From: Chara braunii
Lineage: Eukaryota; Streptophyta; Charophyceae; Charales; Characeae
Assembly (NCBI GenBank): GCA_003427395.1
Contig: BFEA01000161.1
Span: 744,306 to 769,261, forward strand
Reading direction: 5' to 3'
DNA: 24,956 nt
The position numbers and the translations under genes are program-made. The notes beneath the pieces were generated by a model. That model saw nothing but the letters and a program-made list of their open reading frames with translations. It did no database searches and was not told the DNA's origin. This document shows, in pieces, positions 11,001 through 19,840 of this stretch. Positions within the stretch are counted from its first letter, which is position 1. Each line of letters opens with the position of its first letter.

Positions 11001-11271
11001 TTACCTATCTACTTCTTCGAATATAGTATCTTGCGTACCTATGATAGTAACCACATCTGCGAGCATGTGATGTTTCGACATAAAATCAAACCCTTGTAAA
11101 TGAGGAAAACCAGGTGCTCAAATTTTACAAGGACGATTGGTTCCATTGCTAACTAAATATACACCAAATTCTCCTCTGGGTGCTTCTACACAAGTGTATG
11201 TAGAAGAAGCTGATACAGACACACCCTCTGTGTAAAGCTTAGAATTTTCAGGTTTTTCTCATGAACTTCAT
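11001..11271 (-). pseudogene. nad7: nad7 3'-end fragment (NADH dehydrogenase subunit 7), NUMT
   Basis: On the minus strand the reading ends at a TAA (11001-11003) preceded by the conserved C-terminus of NAD7, the 49-kDa-type subunit of complex I. Visible blocks include LYTEG (from 11237), SSTYT, VEAP.GEFGV, LVSNG.NRP, the segment [17 protein letters not shown], and EVDR at the end. About 80 C-terminal residues are clear, and weaker similarity reaches an ATG codon at 11271. The copy lacks two codons after NRP and has a TGA where the family has Arg in the KIRAPG motif, so it is dead. In plants nad7 is encoded in the mitochondrion. Lying about 10 bp from an rRNA fragment in the opposite orientation, it looks like a rearranged mitochondrial DNA insertion. 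Confidence 0.88.
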
Positions 11272-11952
11272 AACAAACCCCCAAAAAGTTGACCTAAGTA
11301 TACCGGGTTGAGATGTGAAGGGATTCCCGACATCCTTTTGAGATTCGCAATATATACGCATAATTTCCTCTTTTTTTTTTAACCCCAAAACCTTTTAAGC
11401 CACCACTACCTTTCTCAGTGTTGGAAAAAATGAAATATACGTCACACCACATTTTTCAGAGGTCAGGATGAGGATCGACCAAAAAGAAATGTTTCGGCCT
11501 TAAGGGCACATTTGCAAAAAAAAAAGAAAAAAAGAAGATGCAATTGTATCCAAAGGAAGGACGTCGGGGAAGACCGTCAACCAGCAATGCTCACATCAGT
11601 GTTTGGAGGAATGCATCTACCCAGTATCGTAGCTAGTTTCATTTTTTCGTTCGGTGTTTCCTTCCCCCCCTTCTGATGTAGTTTCAGTGCCCTGCCACCG
11701 AGGCAGGGTGCAATCCATAGAGAGCTGACACTTTGCGACAGAGGGCGCACTCCCACATGTACTCCAGATTCTGTATGTTGGTTGCTTTCATTTGCGAGGA
11801 GTACCATAAAAGAAAATACAATGAGACTCAGGCTCGACAAAACTCGGTGCGCAGTGAAATTCAAGGTTGGGAAAAACAGGATCGGAGGTAGTGGTTTAAA
11901 TGAAACCTGCCACCAGTCGATAGAGCAATGGACACAAAATCAACCGACAGTG
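11272..11952. other. Non-genic stretch
   Basis: No gene recognised. The sequence just past 11271 may contain further decayed mitochondrial DNA, but I could not match it. Confidence 0.4.
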
Positions 11953-11971
11953 AAAAAAAAAAAAAAAAAAA
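11953..11971 (+). repeat. A19 homopolymer
   Basis: Nineteen consecutive A. It could be the tail of a retroposed sequence lying upstream, but I see no target duplication. Confidence 0.95.
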
Positions 11972-12232
11972 GCCCAAAACCGAAGGGCAAAATTGTTTTT
12001 GCATGCAGAATTCACCCATGACATTTTTTTAGGATTTTCAGTTTTTTAGGCCTTGCCAAAACCGCCACCTCCAAGTTTCTAACAAACACCAAACTTGACA
12101 CACACAAAGCTTGACCAAAAACAAAACAGAGCAAAAGACAAAAAAAATCTTGAAAAAATACTAAAATAGCCCCAAATGCTAGGAAGTTTTTCATGTCCGG
12201 GCGGACATCCGGGCGTGCATAATTTTTTTTTA

Positions 12233-12236
<4 letters not shown>
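11972..12236. other. Non-genic stretch ending in CCGGGC-rich motifs
   Basis: AT-rich DNA with many short A runs. It ends in a hairpin-forming GTCCGGGCGGAC (about 12195-12206) and a further CCGGGCG, just before the poly(T) tract. Related CCGGGC motifs recur after the second poly(T) tract near 12640-12670. Confidence 0.4.

Positions 12237-12295
<59 letters not shown>
12237..12295. repeat. T59 homopolymer
   Basis: About 59 consecutive T, preceded by TTTTTTTTTAAAAA. The true length is uncertain because such runs are often misassembled. Confidence 0.95.
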
Positions 12296-12297
<2 letters not shown>

Positions 12298-12551
12298 CTT
12301 TCGACGCTTTCCCCGAGGAACCCAAGTCCGGGCTCATTTCATTTTGTGAGAGTTGGTTGTCAAGGGGGGAAAGGGGGGTATAAATTATTTTTAAACGGGC
12401 TAAGAGGAGTTAAAGGGGGGTCCTCTAGTATGATTTTATTATTTTATTTTTATCTCCGATTCCGTGAGGAATTTTGATATGACCCTCAACCAAATGATGT
12501 TTGTATTGCAATTCTACACAACATAGTTTTTTTAGGGAATTTTTTGACTTT

Positions 12552-12600
12552 CGTTGTTGTTGTTGTTGTTGTTGTTTTTTTTTTTTTTTTTTTTTTTTTT
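12552..12600. repeat. (GTT)n followed by T~26, abutting an N
   Basis: Eight or so GTT units run into a T homopolymer that stops at an N base (12601); a second N lies at 12617. The flank is therefore of lower sequence quality. Confidence 0.95.
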
Positions 12601-12617
12601 NCGATGGGGTTGCCTAN

Positions 12618-13520
12618 AACCCTGCCCGGGGGTCATGCGCGGCCGGGCACCCGGGCGTGTATCCGGGCACAAGTTGAAATATTATTTTTAGTGCTTTGGG
12701 AGTGACCCTGGGGCTGAAGAGATGGGGTTCCTGTTAACCACTTGTGCATTCAGGATAGAGAGGTGTGAGAAGTATATGATGGTTGAAGGATTGTTGTTCT
12801 CCAATAAGGATGGGTTTCGTAGGCTCTGTCTACCCGCTCATGAATCTCTCAGGAGTATGTCCCTCAACCTTGTCATGTTCATAGGGATGCCATGACAGTG
12901 GGAGACACTTTCGGATTCAAACCACCTACACCTTTCCCCACTTCAAAAACTAATATGCGGCTCGTTTACAACTGCATTTTCGGGGGTTCGGGTACCGGAC
13001 CGAATGGCTGGCGGCGCAAGCCAAAATCAGGCCTCCCTCGGTTCGATTTTTTTTGGAGGGCGAATTTAGGCTCGGCATCAGTAGCTGGACAAGGTACTTG
13101 TGGTTAAAAAATAGTTATATTAATCTGTTGCAGCATCTATGGTGGCCTGATGTACAGAGGGATGCACACCAGAGATGCTTATGTTTAAATCGCCAGCACC
13201 TTTCCCCGCTAAGAAAAAACAGAGCGGCGGTTAATACGGAGGCCGTAAGCGGCTGGCGGTGACGGTCAAATGCATCCGCAAAGCTTGGCGCGCACGGCCC
13301 GCGACCAATGTATGAGAAAGGTATTGGTGGCTTAAGAGTTGCCAGGTTTGTAAGAGAGGCAAACCATGCACACAAGCACCTTTAAACTTAGTAAAACCCC
13401 TCCCTGTTCTAGCAGGTCCTAGTCAGTCCTTGCCCATGGGCTTCATGGACAGATAGCGATCGGCCAACTGGAAAGGAAACAAACAAATTATTATGATAAT
13501 TGTCAGGTTCTCCAAATTTG
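12618..13520. other. Non-genic flank of the LTR element with a diverged duplication
   Basis: Two segments near 12914-13019 and 13181-13265 share a CACCTTTCCCC(A/G)CT block and a GGCTGGCGG(C/T) block in the same order, about 270 bp apart and strongly diverged. Open frames here (64-86 codons, both strands) are unassigned. A GGLRV-like string near 13326 slightly resembles the tail of LINE reverse transcriptases but is too short to call. The immediate flank of the LTR shows no clear target-site duplication. Confidence 0.45.
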
Positions 13521-13643
13521 ATGCGTGGAGAGCGGCTACATTCCCCACGTCGCGGCCCCGTCATGCACTCGTAGGCACTCCCTCCTTCTCTCTACCTCCT
13601 GCTTTAGCATAATACGGAGTTATCTCGCGCAAATACCGAGTGT

Positions 13644-13650
13644 TATAAAT
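13644..13650 (+). promoter_or_regulatory. TATA-box candidate in 5' LTR
   Basis: TATAAAT, conserved in the 3' LTR at 23900-23906 although neighbouring bases differ. Its position about 120 bp into the LTR fits a U3 core promoter. Confidence 0.55.
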
Positions 13651-14307
13651 TTCACAAGCGTGACTAATTCTCTCTCTAATCTACATTTGGGAGTTAGAGG
13701 GGTCGAGAGGATCGCCTAACGAGCGGAGATAGAACGGTGAGTAGGGAGTTAGGTGATCCGACGAGCTGGTGCTGGTATGAGGGGTTGACGTGTGGCCGCG
13801 AAGGACTGTGGCACATGGGCGAACCTGGCTTGCATATTCAGACTAAGCGGGATGACAACTTCGGATTGTTGGTAGGTGCGAGGCGACAGACTGCCCGCAC
13901 CGTGGGAACTTCGAGAGAGAGAGAGCAGTGTGTTGAAGTGGTGTTATCTCTTCACGTCCTCTGTATAATTTTGATTTCTGGTTTCTGTCCTCTTCGTTTG
14001 TGGCACTCTCGGATTTTCTTTTCCTTGGTTGATGTATGGATTATCTCCCTTCCCTCCCCCCCTTTCTTCCTTTTCAGTACAAAAGGTATGACAATTGTCA
14101 AAACTGATTGATTGCTCGAATGACTTGTTAGGGGGGGGTGTTGTCTCGATTGCAGAGCCAAGGGAGTATGATGAGTGGAATATGTGCCCTGTGGAGGTAT
14201 GGAAATATGTATGGAACCCGACCCCTTTTTCTACACCCATGTTTTTGTGTGTGGAACATCAATCGACTGTCTATTTCTGTGTTAAGCTTGTAGAGGTTAT
14301 CTCCCTT

Positions 14308-14313
14308 AATAAA
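14308..14313 (+). terminator. Polyadenylation-signal candidate AATAAA in 5' LTR
   Basis: The hexamer is kept in the 3' LTR at 24565-24570, about 80 bp before the LTR end. In the 3' copy it would direct 3'-end formation of the element's RNA. Plant poly(A) signals are loose, so the assignment is tentative. Confidence 0.45.
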
Positions 14314-14387
14314 CCCGGGTCATGACAGATGCATGCATAACGGGTACATTACAGTCTGTTCAGAGACCGCGTATGTGCACGCACCTA

Positions 14388-14642
14388 GGTATGGGTTGGA
14401 TCTTCCTTATGCATGATCCACACACGGGATTCGTCGCCATTGGAACTAACTTCCCTCCATTCTACCTCCTTCTCCCTTATCACAATCTAACAGTCGTCCC
14501 GTGAGAGTCGATAGCCCCTTACTGGCCTAGAAGGCCATGCTCTGAGTGTCGGCAGTATTACACCTATCGAGCCGAGTGATTTGTCCGACGAACCCGATCC
14601 AAAGCTGAGCGCTGAGAACACAGCCTCCGGCTAAGACCATCC
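14388..14642 (+). pseudogene. Leader of the element with conserved peptide relic
   Basis: The frame that ends at TGA 14502-14504 encodes a peptide beginning GFV (14427) and containing TNFPP, LP and VVP. Past the TGA, the same frame continues to IAPYW (ending 14525) and a CxxC pair. The related sequence at 9787-9885 has CGA at the position of the TGA, so the stop most likely arose by a C-to-T change in a CpG. This shows the leader once coded for protein. Whether it belonged to an N-terminal extension of Gag or to a separate upstream product is not visible. I recognise no domain. Confidence 0.5.
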
Positions 14643-15026
14643 ATGTCTGATTCTGAGATCTACGAAGCCCGCCGACGACAAATGTTTACACAAAGAGACA
14701 CCCACAATGTTCCCTCCGGACACTCAGTACGAACCCGCCCAGGCGACGAGGCCGACGAAACTAGCCGCTCGGCTATGGGAAAGGCGAAACCAAAGATCTG
14801 GTCCTACGCTGGACCACTTACATCCCTGTCCTTGAAACTTGGCACCGACGATCTCAGTTCCGGTCTAGGACTCCACCCCCACTTTCCTAAAATCCTTCGC
14901 ACACCCCTACTACACACTTCCGGGCCCCCTCCCACTCCGAAAACAGGAAGTTGCGCTGGGCGTGAGGTTGGTGTCGGAGCCGACACGTGTCAAGACCAAG
15001 GACTGACAAGTGATCTGGCTCCATAG
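14643..15026 (+). CDS. Unassigned 127-codon frame between leader and gag
   Basis: The frame begins MSDSEIYEARRRQ, is hydrophilic and charged for about 50 residues, then becomes proline/leucine-rich. It lies in a different frame from gag and just before it. It may be the frameshifted N-terminal part of Gag or a separate small leader product, and the proline-rich second half may be a chance frame. No conserved domain is recognisable. Confidence 0.35.
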   Translation: MSDSEIYEARRRQMFTQRDTHNVPSGHSVRTRPGDEADETSRSAMGKAKPKIWSYAGPLTSLSLKLGTDDLSSGLGLHPHFPKILRTPLLHTSGPPPTPKTGSCAGREVGVGADTCQDQGLTSDLAP

Positions 15027-15135
15027 CTTGACCGATATGGTGAGCCCCAGGCAAGGACGGTCCAGATAAAGGAACGTGCCAAGGAGAGATCCCGTAGTCA
15101 CCAGAAGCCGGTCGGTTGGTCGACAGACGGGCAAC

Positions 15136-16236
15136 ATGAATGCTAATCTTACCCCCAATGCTAACCTGGCATAGGGAGGGCCAAATCCAGCAGGGCTTGT
15201 ACCTCCGCAACTGGCGCAAGTTCGTGCACCTGCTGCCTCACCCGATTTGTATCTTTTCGACCCTGCACATCATCTGGCCGGAGCATGGCTTGCCACACTT
15301 CGAGCACAACAATATGACAACGATGAAGCCATGATCAACATCCCCGCCCGTCTGGGAGGAGATGCACATTATTGGTTCAGTACTTACGTCTGGATTGATC
15401 TCCCGACCTTCGAAAGGGATTTCTTGCATAGGTTTGATTACATTCACCCTGAACAGGCTTTCTTTATAATTAAGGGTTGAGTACAGAAACCTCTCGAGTT
15501 CATCGCCGAATACCGAAGCCGGTTCTACATACTGTTCATAAAGTCCGAACGAGACGAGAAAATCGGGAGAGATCTGTTTATCGACGGGCTTAGATGCGAG
15601 CCAAGCTGCGAAAACAGTACTCCCCCATTAATCACACCATGCAACAAATCATGGACGTGGCAACGGAAGTTCGCCGCTAGCTTCCTCGAAGGGGAAAACC
15701 ATGCTAAAGACAAAGACTCTACCGAACTAGCACGGGCGCGAGCGGAATTAGTTGCACTCAAGGACAAGTTCGAAAACATGGGGTTTGTATCGGGCCCTGT
15801 CACCTACCTGGAGCAGGTAGCGGCAAAGAGACTTTTTTCCGATCTAACCACATGACCATCAATGGCCAAAGTTGCAACACCGTCCACGAGCACAGTAGGG
15901 AAGACAAACGATTCCAGCGAAGAGTTAGAACTAACAAGAACTTTGGTGAACCTGATGCAAGAAAGCAAGAAGGAACAAAAAATGTACAATGCCAGGATGG
16001 AAACGCTGATGCGGTCGATGCACCCTATTACTGTCTGAACCCCGTCATATACTCTCGGGAGCCAACCTGTACAAGTAGTCGGAGGACCCGCTATAGCACT
16101 TGTCGTCATAACCGCCGGATGCTATACCTGCCATCAACCAGGGCACATAGCACGAGACTGCCTCCATCGAGTTCCACAAGCTCGGGTAGGAGCCGCCCCT
16201 GTGGCCGCTACACCCATAGTCAGTAGGCCAGGATGA
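15136..16236 (+). pseudogene. gag: gag pseudogene (capsid region and CCHC nucleocapsid)
   Basis: Gag forms the particle that packages the element RNA. From an ATG at 15136 the frame gives an N- and P-rich head and then a retrotransposon Gag core (about 15247-15590) containing AGAWLATL, GGDAHYWF, FERDFLHRF and, further on, EFIAEYRSRF and LFIDGL. A frameshift near 15600 moves the continuation (PINHTMQQIMDVATEVRR) to another frame. A coiled-coil-like, E/L/M-rich segment follows at 15862-16035. A CCHC knuckle, CYTCHQPGHIARDC, lies at 16120-16161. In-frame stops are TAG 15172, TGA 15478, TGA 15853 and TGA 16036. The frame closes at TGA 16234-16236, which overlaps the pol ATG. Confidence 0.85.
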
Positions 16237-17312
16237 GTCGGAACGATGGTAGAAGAAGCGCATGGGATGATGCCAAGTACGACGGTTATAGAGGAGGCAA
16301 CAAACTCATCCCCCTCGACCAACATCTTACATTAGGCTATTCGGCTCTGGGCATGATAGGAGCGGTTCAACCACTTGATGACGAGCGGGAGGTCTCATAA
16401 TGGAAACCCTCGCCCCGAGAAATGGAATCGGGAGGACCGACATTTGTGACCGGAAAAATCGACGTACTCGATATAGTCAGAGCCCTAGATCACCGCATCC
16501 CATTACCGATCGGACATCTCCTATCCATCTCAGAATACGCCAACGATAGAATGTTGCAACACTGTAAGGCTAAAAGGAAACGATTTGCTCTTGCGAAGCT
16601 CGCAGCCAGTAAAGGAAAAACACCCGACAGGAAACGTGAACTTGAAAAAGCTAGCGCCTCAGAACCCCCACGTGTGGGAATGATCCAGAAAGATGACCAC
16701 TTTTTGCGCATTAAACCCATTCCGTGGAAATCAGCCGAATGCGATATAGAAGTATGGGGAATGTTGTACAACGTCATCCTCGATTCAGGAGCCGCAATAT
16801 TGGCGATATCACTCAAATTAGTTGAGCACGAAGGAAGAAAGAAAGATCTAATCCCCATCCCAGAAGGAGACCATCTTATCTCCACAAACAAAGGAAAGAT
16901 CAGGGCTGTGGGACGGATGTCGAATGTCACTTTCCGAAAAGGAAAAGTGCATGCTCTCGGCGAAGTAATTGTGCTAGATGTGACCTCGTATGATGTGCTC
17001 ATTGGCCTACCCGCCCTCAATGCACTGCAAGCAAACTTGGATGTTGAACGACGTATGGTGGTTTTGAAAAACACTGGAGAGAAGCCATATAGTGTCCCTA
17101 TGCGCCTCACTCTACAAACGATTTCTAGCAAACCCCGCAGTGTTCCTACCAAATTGACAGTAGGAATCCGAATGATCCTTCCGCATATAGAAACAGACGA
17201 GTCTGACTCTACCAACGAGGAAGATGGCGAGTTCCCCGTCTCTCCCCGCTCCGACTCTGATAGCAGCTCCGACGATGAAGAGATAGTGTGTGAGCTGATG
17301 AGCAGAGTCTGA
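16233..17312 (+). pseudogene. pol: pol, N-terminal part: aspartic protease
   Basis: This is the retropepsin-type protease that processes Gag and Pol. A frame starting at ATG 16233, one base ahead of the gag stop, runs to TGA 17310-17312 with a single internal stop (TAA 16398-16400). Counting from the later Met at 16422, the last uninterrupted segment is 296 residues. The catalytic motif LDSGAA has its Asp at residue 121 (codon 16782). The second hydrophobic motif, YDVLIGLPAL, lies at residues 190-199, as expected of retropepsins. An IPLPIGHLL string near residue 26 resembles the conserved block before the protease in plant gypsy elements. The C-terminal tail (about 258-290) is very acidic and serine-rich. 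This is the best-preserved part of the element. Confidence 0.9.
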
Positions 17313-17936
17313 CGATACCCGATCTGTCAGAAAACAATTAAGACTTTCGAAATGGCAGAAACCAGCGCTAGCCCAAAGGGGCTCAGCGCGCACACACGCT
17401 GTTTCTGGGAGAACCACTGGTACAACTCTTTAGGATGACAAACTCTCTGGAACCCCCTCGAACCCTGTGTGAGGCGACCAGCCCACTACTACCTCGCTAC
17501 TTAGACAAAAAATCTTTTTGCGACGTTACAGAGACACCCTCTCGATAGCTCCTCACAGCGGGAAAAGAAATATGAATGCTCCGTCGGGGTGCCGAGATAC
17601 AGACTTTGGACCTCCTTGCGAGGATTGATACACCCTCCTTCTATATCACGATTAAAATCGCGGAACAATCGATAAGCCCTCGGGACAGGGAAGACGGGAT
17701 CACGCCCGAAGAACACGTGGCAATCACCAAAGTGGATGCCAGATGATTGTCACTTTGTTCTCTTGGCGATCTGATCACTCATTTATCTCATCTCCCCCGG
17801 ACCAGACTCCCAAACGGACTCTGATGAAGCAGTTAGAGATTTGGATTGACGGACAACCTTATGGTCTGCATGTACCAAAGTACGTACCAAATGACATCCA
17901 CCGCATGATCGCGGTCTCGGTGAATATCATGAAGCG
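17313..17936 (+). other. Decayed linker between protease and RT
   Basis: No frame stays open with recognisable motifs across this 620-bp stretch. In Ty3/gypsy pol it corresponds to the protease-RT linker. An open frame from 17743 continues into the RT region but in the wrong frame for the RT motifs. Multiple indels are likely. Confidence 0.5.
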
Positions 17937-19322
17937 ATTAGCATTACCGATACAAATATTGGTCTCTCTTGAGTCATCCAACATGAAATTCAGGCAGGGG
18001 AGCATCCACCCATTCACTGCAAACCCTACGGATACTCTCTCGCCAAAAGAAAAACGGCGTTGGAGAGGATCTGAGAGTTTGAGGAGAATGGCTGGATTGA
18101 ACCCGCCACCAACCTTGGTCCTTTCCCGTGGTGTTAGTACCTAAAAAGAATGGATTGATACGCATTTGCATTGATTATCGAAAATTGAATGATATCACGA
18201 TTAAGGATGTGTAACACCTACCCCGGATTGCGGATCTGTGTGATTGGATGTGTAAGTCATTTTAGCAAGTTAGATATTCGTCACAGTTTTCACCATATTG
18301 TGGTTAGAGAGGAAGACAGGCCGGAAACGGTGTTCGTTCTGTTCGAAGGGACATGGCAGTGGATATGTTGTCCTATGGGAAATGCGTCCGCGAATTTTCA
18401 TAGAGCGATGAACGTCACCTTCCAGAACTTCGTCAAAAAGATGCGGCTGATGCAAGGCATGATCAACTTCTGTGTCATTGTGTACATGGACGACATCCTG
18501 GTCTACTCCGACTCGTTTCACGGGCACGCTCAACACGTGGAGTGGACACTAGGGGCACTGAGGGACGCGGACTTCAAAATTGCGCTAAAAAAAAGCGAGT
18601 TTTTTCTTTCGGAAATCTCATTCTTGGGCTACATCGTGACGCGTAGAGGGTTGAGGCCAGATCCATGAAACATTGAAGCAGTTCGGAAAGCGCCCACACC
18701 GATGTTGCTAACGCAGGTCCGGGCCTTTTTGGGATTGGCCTCGTACTATCGATGGTTCATCCGGAGCTTCGCTGCAATCGCGACACCCCTAACGAATCTT
18801 TTGCGGAAGGATCAACCTTTGCATTGAGACGAGGATTGCGAGCGGGCCTTTTCTACGTTGAAGAACACCCTGGCCTCGACCCCTATTCTAATTCGGTAGG
18901 ACCCAGAGAAACCGTTCATACTCATCACTGATTGGCAGTCGGAGGCTATCTCCGCTATTTTGGCGCAAAAAGGGAAGGACTGAAAGGAACACGTCATCGA
19001 GTATGCATCTCGGACTGTGCCGAACGAGAGGCAGAATGACTCAACGCCCCAAGGAGAGTGCTATGCGGTGGTCTGCGGAATTCAACACTTCGACCCATAC
19101 CTGTATGGGCAAAGGTTTTGGCTGGTCACCGATCACAAACCATTGCTCGCCCTCAAGAAGCTCACTAATTCCACAGGTGTGATTGGGCGTTGTGGGGTCA
19201 GACTCCAGGAGTACGATTTCGACATCGTCCACCGGAGGACGGAGCCACACGGTAACGCCGACGAATTAACAAGATTACATTGGCCAGGGAAGGTACCTAA
19301 GTGCAAGGAGATTGTTCCGTAG
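17937..19322 (+). pseudogene. pol: pol, middle part: reverse transcriptase and RNase H
   Basis: RT copies the element RNA to DNA and RNase H removes the RNA strand. RT begins with EHPPIHCKPYGYS (from 18000) and GWIEPAT, shifts frame near 18112 to [10 protein letters not shown]...[17 protein letters not shown] (TAA at 18212), and shifts back by 18261 to FSKLDIRHSFHHI. The catalytic YMDD box is at 18483-18494, followed by FLGYIV and the connection motif VRAFLGLASYYRWFI. RNase H shows ILITDW, PQGECYAVV and VTDHKPLLAL, then HGNADELTRL. In-frame stops from 18261 onward are TGA 18666, TGA 18825, TAG 18897 and TGA 18981; an additional TGA lies within the first segment. At 18825 the family normally has Trp, so TGG-to-TGA is likely there. 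The frame closes at TAG 19320. Confidence 0.93.
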
Positions 19323-19840
19323 AAGGATCCAGAGTCTCTCAAGGGTCCCGCTTATGGAGAAGTGAAAGTTCTCTAGCGGCTATAGAAGAAATGTCACGTG
19401 GGCCCATAGCGATGCTGGGCGAGGGTAATGATGAGACTCCCCTTTCTCCCACCTCTTCTTCTTTTCTCTCTCTGCCTGATAAATTTTTCTATTTTTGTGA
19501 AGTGATTTCACAGATCTACTCTATCCCTATGCGGCCGCATGGGGAAGGGTATGTTGATTGGGTAGATTGTAAGCAGTGTGTGACTAGAGCCCACAGGTCC
19601 TGCATTCAGTATAGGAGCACAAAGAAGACGTGGCTGTGTCCTTTGTGTCAAACCGACAAGATTTCGATGGAGGCTCGATTCCTCGAAGCCACCTCCGAAG
19701 AACTGGAAAAAACACGCAGATTTTGGCATGCTGAAGTTTGGACAGATGTCGTGTTAAGAGCGATGGTTGTGGGGAATCCCCTCCGAGAATACTCGAAGGA
19801 GGATTGTAGCCGGGCCAACGAACGGGCAAGGGACCATTGA
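19323..19840 (+). pseudogene. pol: pol: PHD-finger-like module between RNase H and integrase
   Basis: An uninterrupted frame (open from 19301 to TGA 19838) continues into the integrase frame. In a 179-residue count from 19301, zinc-ligand-like residues are C66, C90, C93, H98, C101, C113 and C116, with W111 two residues before C113. The core WVDCKQCVTRAHRSCI and WLCPLC fit the C4HC3 spacing of a PHD finger (CxxC, x4, H, xxC, then CxxC preceded by an aromatic). The second ligand, expected at residue 69, is Ile, so seven of eight are kept. PHD fingers typically read histone H3 tails. In this position it could direct integration or particles to chromatin; that is inference. A RING finger is less likely given the ligand order and the W before the last CxxC. 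No such module belongs to a standard gypsy pol. Confidence 0.7.

Larger units (their letters stand above)
13521..14387 (+). repeat. 5' LTR (~867 bp)
   Basis: It aligns along its length with 23777-24644. Homology starts at GATGCGTGGAGAGCG and ends at GTGCACGCACCTA in both copies. In the first ~175 bp I counted about 19 differences, all but one transitions. It carries TATAAAT at 13644-13650, a pyrimidine tract followed by TTTTCAG (about 14050-14077), a perfect 12-bp palindrome TGACAATTGTCA (14089-14100), and AATAAA at 14308-14313. A TG-start within the homology would be 13522. Upstream TGTCAGG (13501) paired with GGTCATGACA (14319-14328) is an alternative TG...CA boundary that the 3' copy does not support well. 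Confidence 0.9.

Noticed and set aside
13300-13380. GGLRV-like string suggesting a LINE reverse-transcriptase tail
   Set aside because: Five residues are not enough, and no upstream RT motif (such as the FADD box) is visible.
14388-14420. Primer-binding site just inside the 5' LTR
   Set aside because: No stretch beginning TGG after the LTR end matched a tRNA 3' end that I could name.
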